This document shows positions 54,117-62,845 of a DNA stretch of 64,000 nt, piece by piece. How positions within the stretch are numbered: position 1 is the stretch's first letter; every line of letters starts with the position of its first letter. A program made the position numbers and the translations under genes. The notes beneath the pieces were generated by a model. It made no database searches. It saw only the letters and a program-made list of their open reading frames with translations, and was not told where the DNA came from. This DNA comes from Oscillospiraceae bacterium. Its GTDB lineage: Bacteria; Bacillota; Clostridia; Oscillospirales; Ruminococcaceae. The stretch covers positions 62,001 through 126,000 of the forward strand of contig JAFTTH010000009.1 in assembly GCA_017466885.1 (NCBI GenBank), read 5' to 3'.

Positions 54117-56804
54117 TTAGTTTCCATTTTGCCGGTTATATTCCACGATATAGCGGTAAAGCTCATAGATTACGTCCCAGGTATCCCGATCGGTATCTCC
54201 CGTGACAGGCAAGCCAAAGCCCTCCTGGAACTGACGAATGGCATTGGCAGTCTCCTCCCCGTAATAGCCGTTAACGGGGGTAAAATCCACCTCACAATAA
54301 GCCAATGCAATCAGGTTCATATAAACCTGTAGCCAGTATACCGCATTCCCCGATGCCCCAAGCGTCAAAACATAGCCGGGATATTCAGCCTCAGCGCTTA
54401 CCCGGTCGGCCTGATTGTTGAAATCATTCAGGCAGGCAAGATATATCTCAAGAATTGTCGTCCAGGTTCGCTCATCCACGATTCCGGTCACATCCAGATC
54501 AAACTCCCGCTGAAATTCTGCCACAGCATCGGCAGTTTCGGTATCGTAAACCCCGGTAATTTCAAAGGGAGTGATCCGGTTATAAAACTCCGAAATATAA
54601 TTGAGCATAAACTGCAGGTTGATAATATCCGTCCCGTCCTGACCGGGCTGCAAGGGATAGCTTGTAGGAGGCAGAATTGTATCCCGGCGGCGGACCGGTC
54701 CCTGATTCAGACGGATATCGCTGAAGGTTCGGTAAATTGATGCCCAGGTTGCCGGTCCGATTACCCCGTCAGCGGTCAAACCATAGCTTCTTTGGTATGC
54801 GATTACAGCATTCCGGGTTGCATTGCCGAAAATGCCGTCATAGCTGATCCGGGGAACTGCAGAATTATAATAAGAGATGACGTTCAGATAATACTGCGCT
54901 TCTTTGACATAAATTCCCTGAGAACCAAGCCGAAGCAAAAATCCGGGATAGGTGCCGGGAATCCCGCCCGACGGAAAAAGGTTATTGATGGATCCGGAAT
55001 AGACCTCATAAATCTTTGTCCAGGTATTCCGACCAACAATACCATCCACGCTCAGTCCAAAATATCGCTGAAAGGCTCGCACCGATGCTTCTGTTCCAGC
55101 GCCAAAGTTTCCGTCTACTGTTAAATTGGGAATTGAGGAGTAATATCCCGAGATCACACTCAGATAAAACTGCATCTGGCGCACCTCATTTCCCTGACTT
55201 CCTCTGCGAAGCAGGAATCCCGGATATTGTCCCACGTATCCTCCGGGGTTTTCATCCTCCGCAAGATCAGCATACTCCCGGTAGATGGCATTCCAGGTTG
55301 CCTGCCCCACAACGCCATCCACCGTCAGTCCATAATAATTCTGGAACGCGCGAACCGCCGCCTCTGTTCCGGGGCCAAATACTCCATCCACGCTGGGGAT
55401 AGGAATTGCCGTGTTATAAAGTCCAATCAGCCCCAGATAGTACTGAATTCGTTCCACCGCTGACCCGGTAGACCCAAGCCGCAGGGTCACGCCGGGATAT
55501 TCTCCGTCCGGAGCCAGGCCTTCATCAGTCACCCCCTCCGAGCCAAGCTCGGCAAGCTTTTTGACTGCCACATAAATATAGGAGATCTTATACCAGGTAG
55601 ATTTTCCCACAACACCGTCTGCAGTCAAATTAAACACCGACTGGAATTTTCTCACAGCAGCCTCTGTTCCTGCACCAAAAACACCATCCACTGAAAGAGC
55701 AGGAATTCCCGGGTAATTCTGGCGGATCCGGGTCAACTGCCGCTGAATGGTTCGGACAGCCGCGCCGCTACTTCCCAGCCGGAGAGGTGTCCCCGGATAA
55801 GACTGGGTAATATCCCGAACGGGTGTGTTGGTCACAAGCTCGAGGTTTGAGCCATAATACCGCTGCAGAATCTGAAAGGCGGAAAGTCCCTGATTTGCCA
55901 GGGAAACCGTCCCCCATTGAGACATTCCGGGGCAGGTTGCCGTTGTCCCGTTGCAGTATTCTGCGTAAAAAGGGTTGATGGTTCCGGGGCGGCGCAGATA
56001 GTTATTGAAGATCTCATCCACGATTTTGCTGATATTGTCAAAGATATTCCGTCCACTGACGTAATACTGATCGTACTGGGTGGAGTTTGTAATATCGAAA
56101 TTATACCCCTTGCTCCGGTACCACTCAGTATAAACACGGTTCAGGGCCAAGGAGACCTGCGCAATCACGTTGGCACGGATAGACTGCTCCGGCCAGGTGG
56201 GATAAATCTCGCTGGAACAAACATTCTTGATATAATACGGGAAGGAAACGGTTTCATTTCGCGCGCTGCTGGAGGGTCTTCCCAGGTGGACGGTAATATT
56301 TCTTGGAATGATCGGCTCCTCCAATACGTTTCCGCTTTCACAGTTGACGTAAGGCAAAAAACCGCTGGCCGGACCGGTAATCAGTAAATTATTCTCCGGA
56401 ATTTCATAAGATGTGGTTTTCCCCTCCAAAGAGGAGGCAACCTCAAGATGATTGGTTGTGCGCTCAAGATCGTCTGTGGGAAGGGGCAGCATTGCCACCT
56501 CCTGCAGAGCCAGTATCCCGTCAAAAATCTGGATCCCGCTGATATTGATAGTCTGATACCCCTCTGCCTCTACCGTCAGATCATAGGTGGAATAGGGCAC
56601 AATAGGCCCCCCCTCCTCCAGGGAATAGGAGCGGTCCGGGGCCTCCAACTCAATGATCTGACTATGGCCGTCTTCATCAATATTGAGAATGACGCTGAGT
56701 ACCGTTTGGGCAGACACCCGATCCGTCAAGACAGCGTAGGCAGTTGTAATCGGGAAGGCTTCTCTTGCTCCCCAAAGCTGCAGCTGCAATCTTCCTGTTG
56801 CCAT
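54117..56804 (-). CDS. SpoIID-like protein with six peptidoglycan-binding repeats
   Basis: The 895-residue protein starts at the ATG at 56804 (gagg eight bases upstream). An N-terminal beta-domain (about 1-110: AFPITTAYAVLTD, APDRSYSLEEG, PYSTYDLTVEAEGYQ) leads into a SpoIID/LytB-like region (about 165-335), with SIRANVIAQVSLALNRVYTEWY, FDITNSTQYDQYYVSG and CPGMSQWGTVSLANQGLSAFQIL. Six PG_binding_1 repeats of about 90-110 residues follow, most opening with YPGxxLRLGSxG; the fifth is more divergent. SpoIID is a lytic transglycosylase that removes stem-less glycan during engulfment, but the typical catalytic Glu could not be placed with certainty. No signal peptide is visible. A wall- or cortex-related sporulation role is inferred. 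Confidence 0.8.
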   Translation of the reverse strand: MATGRLQLQLWGAREAFPITTAYAVLTDRVSAQTVLSVILNIDEDGHSQIIELEAPDRSYSLEEGGPIVPYSTYDLTVEAEGYQTINISGIQIFDGILALQEVAMLPLPTDDLERTTNHLEVASSLEGKTTSYEIPENNLLITGPASGFLPYVNCESGNVLEEPIIPRNITVHLGRPSSSARNETVSFPYYIKNVCSSEIYPTWPEQSIRANVIAQVSLALNRVYTEWYRSKGYNFDITNSTQYDQYYVSGRNIFDNISKIVDEIFNNYLRRPGTINPFYAEYCNGTTATCPGMSQWGTVSLANQGLSAFQILQRYYGSNLELVTNTPVRDITQSYPGTPLRLGSSGAAVRTIQRQLTRIRQNYPGIPALSVDGVFGAGTEAAVRKFQSVFNLTADGVVGKSTWYKISYIYVAVKKLAELGSEGVTDEGLAPDGEYPGVTLRLGSTGSAVERIQYYLGLIGLYNTAIPIPSVDGVFGPGTEAAVRAFQNYYGLTVDGVVGQATWNAIYREYADLAEDENPGGYVGQYPGFLLRRGSQGNEVRQMQFYLSVISGYYSSIPNLTVDGNFGAGTEASVRAFQRYFGLSVDGIVGRNTWTKIYEVYSGSINNLFPSGGIPGTYPGFLLRLGSQGIYVKEAQYYLNVISYYNSAVPRISYDGIFGNATRNAVIAYQRSYGLTADGVIGPATWASIYRTFSDIRLNQGPVRRRDTILPPTSYPLQPGQDGTDIINLQFMLNYISEFYNRITPFEITGVYDTETADAVAEFQREFDLDVTGIVDERTWTTILEIYLACLNDFNNQADRVSAEAEYPGYVLTLGASGNAVYWLQVYMNLIALAYCEVDFTPVNGYYGEETANAIRQFQEGFGLPVTGDTDRDTWDVIYELYRYIVEYNRQNGN

Positions 56805-56894
56805 TTGCATAACCTCTTTTCTGAAATGTTTGTTCCGCTCCGGAAGGTTGCGGATGATATACCATTTCAGTATATGTGCAACAGGGGTTGTCAC

Positions 56895-56935
56895 GTGAAA
56901 AAAAGAATGCCCTGCAGAATTTTGCAGAGCATCCT
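56895..56935 (-). terminator. Terminator of smc
   Basis: On the minus strand the stem atgctctgca / tgcagggcat (one wobble pair) with an aaattc loop is followed by tcttttttt. It lies a few bases after the smc stop. Confidence 0.85.
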
Positions 56936-56940
56936 TTATC

Positions 56941-59900
56941 CTATACATTTTCCTGTTTATCTCCCGAAATGCCCAAACGGCTTTCCACCTCGCTGACCTG
57001 CAGCTCCAGCAGCTTGGAAACACCTTCCTCCTGCATCGTTACGCCGTATAGAACGTCTGCCGCCTCCATTGTGCCGCGGCGGTGAGTGATGCAGATAAAC
57101 TGCGTTGCCCGGGTCATCCGCTGGAGATATTCCGCATAGCGGACAACGTTTGCGTCGTCAAAAGCTGCCTCGATCTCGTCCAGGATACAGAAGGGAGCCG
57201 GCTTGACCTTGAGAATTGCAAAATAGATTGCCACCGCGATCAGGCCACGCTCACCACCCGAGAGGGCAGTAAGGTTTTTGACCAGCTTTCCGGGCGGCTG
57301 GGCATGGATATCAATACCCGCAGAAAGGACATCCTCCCCCTCACTCAGCACAAGCTCGGCCTTTCCGCCGCCAAACAGCTCGGTAAAGACCACCTTAAAG
57401 GCGGCGTTGATCTGATGGAAGCCCTCCAGGAACATCTCCCGCATTTGGGCGGTCAACTCCTGAATCATCTTGATCAGCTCATCCCGGGAGCGCTCAATGT
57501 CCGCAATCTGCCCGGAAAGGAAGGTATACCGCTCGCTGACCTCTTTATACTCCTCAATTGCCCCAACGTTGACATTCCCCAAGCCCTTGATTTTGGACTT
57601 GATCTCTGAAAGTCTGCGGTTGGCTTCGGTCAGACTCTCCAGAGGCTTGGCAATGGCCGCCGCCTCGGAGCGGGTCAGCTCATACTCTGTCCAAAGGCGC
57701 TCAATCAGCTTATCATATTCCGTCTGCAGAGCGTTTTTCTTCTCCTCCATTCGGGAGATCTCCCGTCCGCAGGCTTCCCGCTCGTCATTACATTTCTGCT
57801 CATCGGCGCGGAGGTTGGTGGTGGAAAGCTCCAGCGCCTGCCGGCGGGTAGAAATTGCCCCGATCTCCGTCTCGGCGTTATCTGCCTCCCGGGAAAGAGA
57901 TGCTTTTTCCGACTGGACAACGTCAATCTGCTTCCCGATGGCTTCCGACTGCGCCATCAACTGATCGATCCGCAGGGTAATATCCGAGGTGCGCTCCGCC
58001 ATCTCCTTCTTGCGGACCACACATTGATCAATCTGCAACTGGTGCTGCTCGTAATCCTTCTGAAGAGTGACCTCTTCCAGCCGTTTTTCACTGATCTGAG
58101 CAGAGATCGATTCCGTTTTTCCGCTGACTGCTTCCCGGTTTTCCGAAAGAGCATCCCGCTTGGCGGTCAGCTCCTCCACCTTCGCACGGAGGGACTCCTC
58201 CGTTTCCTTTGCAGTTGCGGCCTCCTGCCGGTACTGCGAAGCCTTACGGTCAGCCTCCTCCCGCTGAGCGGTTAGGGAGCGATCTGTGCTGATACAGCTT
58301 TCCAGCTCTGCATCAATCCGGCGCTTTTCTCCTTCATACCGGATCTTTTCCTCCCGAAGGTTATTCAGGCTTCCTTCCAGACCCAGGACACCCGCCTGGA
58401 GAGAAGAAACCTCCGTTTGGACGGCCTTGACTCCCTCCTGAACTGCCTCCTGCTCCTTCGTCAACTCAGCCAGACGTTGCTGCGCTTTCTCAATTTCATT
58501 CCGACGGCTGAGCAGTCCAACACTCTTGCTGACAGAACCGCCCGTCATAGATCCGCCGGCGTTGATTACCTGACCGTCCAGCGTAACGATACGGAATTTC
58601 CGGTCAAATTTCCGGGAAATACGGATCGCCGTGTCAATATGATCTACAATCACGATCCGCCCCAGCTGATCGCCAATGACACCGTTATAACGGCTATCAA
58701 ACCGCACCAAATCCACGGCCAAGCCGATAAAACCTTCCTCTTTCCGAACGCCGTCAAATGTAAAGGGTTTTCCCTTAACAGCGCTGATGGGCAGGAAGGT
58801 TGCCCGACCGATCCTGTTTTCCTTCAGGAAATTCATTGCCTGTTTGGCATTTTCCTCTGTCTCGGTAACGATATTCTGCATCGCACCGCCCAGGGCAGTT
58901 TCAATTGCCACAGAATACCGGGACTCCACATCAATCAAGGAGGAGATTGCACCGCAGATTCCCTTCAGTGCTCCCTGATCCCCTCTCCGGATCACAGATT
59001 TAACACTTTCGGAATATCCCTCCATATTCTTTTCCAAATCAGAAAGAAGACGAATCTGTTGATTCAAATCCCGGCATTTCCGCTCTGCCTCCGCAGCCTC
59101 TGCCTTGGCTTTTTCCAGTTTTTTGGTGCGGGAATCCAACTTCATCCGGTAACCTTCCAGGCTATTGAGTATCCCGGAGATTTCCTCTTCCGTATGGTTC
59201 AAAAGAACATTGCAGTCATCCTGCTCCCGTTCCAGGGCGGTCCGCTTCTGGGTGTTTTTCTCTATGTACCCTCCCAGCTCCTCCGACCGACGGCAAAGCT
59301 CCTCCCGGTTCATCTCGGCCGAGTAAGCCGCCGCTCTTTTTTCAGAGGCAGAGATCGTTGCAGCGGAAAGTTCCTCGCCAATCTTCAAAAGATCTCCCGA
59401 AACACCCTCAGACTCTCGCAGAATCTCATTCAGTTCACTTTCCAGAGCAGAGATTTTTGCTTTGGTCTCCTCCATCCGGCAGGCAAGCTGCTCCTGCTTC
59501 TCCCGATGGTCGGCGATCTCCTGGTCGATGGCGTCATCCCCCGATGCTGCACCGGCAAGATCCTCCTGAAGCTGGGCAATGGAGGTCTCATTATGGCTGA
59601 TGTCATTCTGGAAAACTGCGATTTGGGAATCTTTTGCGGCAATCTGCTCAGTAATGGTATGAATGCTCCGGCGAAGCTCGTCCGCCTCGGCGGCCAACCG
59701 GGACATTTCGCTATGAACACCCTCAATTTGAGCCGAAATCGCTTCTCTGCGGTCGGTAATCTCCTGGTAAGAGGTGCGAAGCGCAGTGATCTTATAATCT
59801 TCATCCCGGAGGGTCTGATTGGATTTCTCCAAATTCTCTACCCAAAGAGAGATCTCCAGTTCCCGGCGCTCATTGGCAAGCACCAGGAACTTCTCTGCTT

Positions 59901-60531
59901 TTTCCGATTGAATCCGCAGAGGCTCCACCCGACTTTCCAATTCGGAAAGGATATCTCTCAACCGGATCAGATTTTCCTCGGCATTGGAAAGCTGCTTTTC
60001 TGCCTCGTTTTTTCGGTAACGGAATCGGGAGATCCCGGCTGCTTCCTCAAAAATTTCCCGACGTTCGTTGCTTTTCGCATCCACGATCTCGGCGATTCTT
60101 CCCTGTCCAACCATGGAGTAACCGTCTTTTCCCAGACCGGTATCCATCAGCAACTGCTGAACATCTTTCAGCCGGACATTATTATGGTTAATCAAATATT
60201 CGCTTTCCCCCGAACGATAGCACTTCCGGGTGATCGTGACCTCGTCACTGTCAATGGCAAGGCGACGCTCCTTATTATCCAGAGTCAAGGAAACCACAGC
60301 AAAGCCTTGGGGACGTCTCTTCTCTGTTCCATCAAAGATAACATCCTCTTTCTTTGTGCCCCGCAGAGTCTTGGCAGAGGTTTCCCCCAAAACCCATCGC
60401 ACTGCATCGCTGATATTACTTTTTCCGCTTCCGTTCGGCCCGACAACCGCCGTCAACCCTTTGCCAAATACCAAAGACGTTTTATCGGGAAAGGACTTAA
60501 AGCCCTGGATATCGATCGATTTTAATACCAA
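56941..60531 (-). CDS. smc: Chromosome segregation protein SMC
   Basis: SMC forms the condensin ring that organises and separates chromosomes with ScpA and ScpB. The 1196-residue protein has Walker A GPNGSGKS at 31-38 and two long coiled-coil arms (about 165-500 and 660-1000). The hinge lies near 515-640 (GAISSLIDVESRYSVAIETALGG). The C-terminal ATPase half carries the signature LTALSGGERGL and Walker B FCILDEIEAAFDDAN. Length is typical. The start lies 34 bases after rnc; rnc-smc is a conserved firmicute pair. The opposite strand also stays open over long stretches, which is a shadow effect. Confidence 0.98.
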   Translation of the reverse strand: MVLKSIDIQGFKSFPDKTSLVFGKGLTAVVGPNGSGKSNISDAVRWVLGETSAKTLRGTKKEDVIFDGTEKRRPQGFAVVSLTLDNKERRLAIDSDEVTITRKCYRSGESEYLINHNNVRLKDVQQLLMDTGLGKDGYSMVGQGRIAEIVDAKSNERREIFEEAAGISRFRYRKNEAEKQLSNAEENLIRLRDILSELESRVEPLRIQSEKAEKFLVLANERRELEISLWVENLEKSNQTLRDEDYKITALRTSYQEITDRREAISAQIEGVHSEMSRLAAEADELRRSIHTITEQIAAKDSQIAVFQNDISHNETSIAQLQEDLAGAASGDDAIDQEIADHREKQEQLACRMEETKAKISALESELNEILRESEGVSGDLLKIGEELSAATISASEKRAAAYSAEMNREELCRRSEELGGYIEKNTQKRTALEREQDDCNVLLNHTEEEISGILNSLEGYRMKLDSRTKKLEKAKAEAAEAERKCRDLNQQIRLLSDLEKNMEGYSESVKSVIRRGDQGALKGICGAISSLIDVESRYSVAIETALGGAMQNIVTETEENAKQAMNFLKENRIGRATFLPISAVKGKPFTFDGVRKEEGFIGLAVDLVRFDSRYNGVIGDQLGRIVIVDHIDTAIRISRKFDRKFRIVTLDGQVINAGGSMTGGSVSKSVGLLSRRNEIEKAQQRLAELTKEQEAVQEGVKAVQTEVSSLQAGVLGLEGSLNNLREEKIRYEGEKRRIDAELESCISTDRSLTAQREEADRKASQYRQEAATAKETEESLRAKVEELTAKRDALSENREAVSGKTESISAQISEKRLEEVTLQKDYEQHQLQIDQCVVRKKEMAERTSDITLRIDQLMAQSEAIGKQIDVVQSEKASLSREADNAETEIGAISTRRQALELSTTNLRADEQKCNDEREACGREISRMEEKKNALQTEYDKLIERLWTEYELTRSEAAAIAKPLESLTEANRRLSEIKSKIKGLGNVNVGAIEEYKEVSERYTFLSGQIADIERSRDELIKMIQELTAQMREMFLEGFHQINAAFKVVFTELFGGGKAELVLSEGEDVLSAGIDIHAQPPGKLVKNLTALSGGERGLIAVAIYFAILKVKPAPFCILDEIEAAFDDANVVRYAEYLQRMTRATQFICITHRRGTMEAADVLYGVTMQEEGVSKLLELQVSEVESRLGISGDKQENV

Positions 60532-60565
60532 ATCCTTCTACACTCCTTAACCGTTCTCTCTGGAA

Positions 60566-61267
60566 TTATTTCAATTCGCCCATCAGAGCAAGTGCTTCCC
60601 TTGCGGCCTGCTGCTCTGCCTGCTTTTTGCTTTTTCCGACGCCCTTGCCAATCACATTGCTATTCAACCGAAGCTCAACAACGAATTTCTTATCGTGGTC
60701 GGGTCCTTCTTCTCCAACAAGCTGATAATAAAGATGTTCCTCTGGATTTTTCTGAATAATTTCCTGCAAAATGGTCTTATAATCCCGGATCTCATTCTCT
60801 CCATCCTCAATTTCGGGTCGAACAAACCGCAAAACAAACTCCCGTGCCGGCTCCAAACCGCCATCCAGATAAATAGCAGCGATTACCGCTTCAAAGGCAT
60901 CAGAAAGGACAGAAGGGCGGAATCGTCCACCGGTATTTTCCTCCCCGCGGCCCAAAAGAAGAGCTTGTCCCAGCCGGATTTTTTCTGCGTATCCGTAAAG
61001 TGCCTTTTCGCACACCAAAGAGGAGCGAAGCTTGGTCAAATCTCCTTCGGGACGGTCCTTATATTTGGCAAAAATATAGTCCGCCACAATAACCGAAAGA
61101 ACAGAATCTCCGAGAAACTCCAGCCGCTCGTTGCTTTTATGGCCTTTCCGCACCTCATTTGCATAGGAAGAGTGGGTCACTGCCGTTTCCAAAAGGGATA
61201 GGTTCAGAAAACGGTAACCGATCCGCTCCTGGAGCGGTGCAAGCATCTCTTTATCCTGATGGTTCAT
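60566..61267 (-). CDS. rnc: Ribonuclease III
   Basis: RNase III cuts double-stranded RNA, including rRNA precursors. The 233-residue protein has the catalytic signature NERLEFLGDSVLSVI (about 41-55), the second acidic site near SDAFEAVIAAIYLDGG, and a C-terminal double-stranded RNA-binding domain (about 160-230, ending SKKQAEQQAAREAL). It lies between the CNNM gene and smc. Confidence 0.97.
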   Translation of the reverse strand: MNHQDKEMLAPLQERIGYRFLNLSLLETAVTHSSYANEVRKGHKSNERLEFLGDSVLSVIVADYIFAKYKDRPEGDLTKLRSSLVCEKALYGYAEKIRLGQALLLGRGEENTGGRFRPSVLSDAFEAVIAAIYLDGGLEPAREFVLRFVRPEIEDGENEIRDYKTILQEIIQKNPEEHLYYQLVGEEGPDHDKKFVVELRLNSNVIGKGVGKSKKQAEQQAAREALALMGELK

Positions 61268-61299
61268 ATCTTTTCTCCTTTTTTTGCTTTCCTAAACAG

Positions 61300-62655
61300 T
61301 TATTGTTCCTTCCGGGCGAGAATCCGCTGGATCCGCTGTTCTTCAATACTCAAAATCCGGAAGGAATAGCCGCACAGCGAAACAGGAGGAATATCCTCCG
61401 TTTCAGGGATAAAGCCCAACTCATCGGTCAGCAAGCCGCCGATCGTATCGCAATCGGTCCGCTCCCCGAAATCAATCTTCAGTAGCTTTTCGACCTCTTC
61501 CAGCTCAACGGTGCCCTCAAACTCATATGTATTGTCCCCAAGGCGGGCCACGTCATCCTCCGATTCATCATCATATTCATCCCGAATGTTGCCTACGATC
61601 TCCTCCAAAAGGTCCTCCATCGTCACAATTCCGGAGGTGCCGCCATACTCATCCACCACCACAGCCATGGAAAGCTTTTTGGCGGTAAATTCCCGAAACA
61701 GCTGGGTACAGCTTTTGGATTCCGGCACAAACACCGCCGGACGCATAAAATCAGCAATTCCGAAGTCACCGCTGTTGGCGCACCCCACCAGGCAAAGGAG
61801 ATCCTTAACGTAAATGATTCCCTGCAGACCATCCAGATCCCCGCGATAGACCGGAATCCGGGAATATCCCTCGTTAATGGCAAGATAGACGATATCAGCG
61901 ATAGACGCATCCTCCGGCACCGCCACAACATCCACCCGGTGAGTCATAATACTCTCCACCGGTGTATCGTCAAACTCGAAGATATTTTCGATCATATCCC
62001 GCTGGAGGGTTTCAATCGTTCCGGTGGAATTCCCTTCATCCACCAGCAAACGGATTTCCTCCTCTGAAACGCCTTTTTCCTCCGGATCCGCTCCCACCAG
62101 CCGGGCAATCCCGGCACGGCATTTCTGCTCCAGCCGGACAAATGGGCCAAACAGCCACACCGCCGGATAAATAAAAGGCCGCATCCAGCGGAAAATCCCG
62201 TAAGGATTTTTTCCGGCAATTCCCATCGGAACAGTTTTGGTCATAAAAACCACCAAAACCGAAAGGGGGAGGGTTAGAACTAGGGCGGAAAGAGCCGCCG
62301 CAACCCAGTAGGATATTTCAGTCCAGGAATGGAGCTCAGCGAGAATCCATTCGGCGCAGACCGGTAAAATCAGTGCTGCAAACAGCACCGTAGACAACAG
62401 GACAGCACAGCGATATGCCAGTCGAAGGGCTTCCTCCGCCAACTCGTTTTGAAAAAACATCTCAAGCTTTTTGGGAAACTCTCTTTTCCCAATCCGCAGC
62501 TCCTCCCGAAGGAGCGCCACCGCCCGACCGGTAACAGATGCCAAAAAGGCCAATACCAGCAAAAGAAAAGCACACACCAAAAACGGTACAAAGCCTTCCC
62601 ACGTTGGAGCGGAAACTGTCATAAGGCAAGGAAAAAAACCTGCATCCGAAACCAT
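61300..62655 (-). CDS. CNNM/CorC family protein with CBS domains
   Basis: The protein is about 451 residues from the ATG at 62655. It has a CNNM (DUF21) membrane domain with four hydrophobic segments (about 15-190). A CBS pair follows (about 225-350: TPVESIMTHRVDVVAVPEDASI, GYSRIPVYRGDLDGLQGIIYVKDLL, MAVVVDEYGGTSGIVTMEDLLEEIVG), then a C-terminal CorC_HlyC domain. Such proteins are linked to magnesium or cobalt export; the old haemolysin label is not meaningful. The start is uncertain, because the frame is open upstream but runs over the promoter at 62728. The true start must lie after it. Confidence 0.87.
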   Translation of the reverse strand: MVSDAGFFPCLMTVSAPTWEGFVPFLVCAFLLLVLAFLASVTGRAVALLREELRIGKREFPKKLEMFFQNELAEEALRLAYRCAVLLSTVLFAALILPVCAEWILAELHSWTEISYWVAAALSALVLTLPLSVLVVFMTKTVPMGIAGKNPYGIFRWMRPFIYPAVWLFGPFVRLEQKCRAGIARLVGADPEEKGVSEEEIRLLVDEGNSTGTIETLQRDMIENIFEFDDTPVESIMTHRVDVVAVPEDASIADIVYLAINEGYSRIPVYRGDLDGLQGIIYVKDLLCLVGCANSGDFGIADFMRPAVFVPESKSCTQLFREFTAKKLSMAVVVDEYGGTSGIVTMEDLLEEIVGNIRDEYDDESEDDVARLGDNTYEFEGTVELEEVEKLLKIDFGERTDCDTIGGLLTDELGFIPETEDIPPVSLCGYSFRILSIEEQRIQRILARKEQ

Positions 62656-62727
62656 AGAAGCGGGCGTAAAAGCCCTTATTCCCTCCTTGATTATGTGTTT
62701 GTGGTCACAATACACCCATAATAATAT

Positions 62728-62756
62728 ATAATACAATTTTTTTACTGAAATGTCAA
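62728..62756 (-). promoter_or_regulatory. SigA-type promoter for the CNNM-rnc-smc group
   Basis: On the minus strand a perfect TTGACA (62751-62756) and TATTAT (62728-62733) are 17 bases apart, in a very AT-rich stretch right after the dapF terminator. It lies about 73 bases before the chosen CNNM start and shows that longer versions of that frame are not translated from this transcript. Confidence 0.75.
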
Positions 62757-62789
62757 ATGGGAATCACCGAAAAACAACCGAAAAACACC

Positions 62790-62838
62790 AAAAAGATCCC
62801 GACAGAAGAGAAGCTCTCTCCTATCGGGATCTTTTTTC
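62790..62838 (-). terminator. Terminator after the carB-dapF gene
   Basis: The arms aaaaagatcccga and tcgggatctttttt enclose a 20-base partly self-pairing loop. On the minus strand the stem runs into tttttggtgtttttc. It lies seven bases after the dapF stop. Confidence 0.88.
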
Positions 62839-62845
62839 ATCAGAA

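Noticed and set aside
58417..60525. A 702-codon open frame on the + strand opposite smc
   Set aside because: It mirrors the smc coding frame; smc is unmistakable by Walker motifs, hinge and signature, and the antisense frame has no ribosome site and no family pattern.
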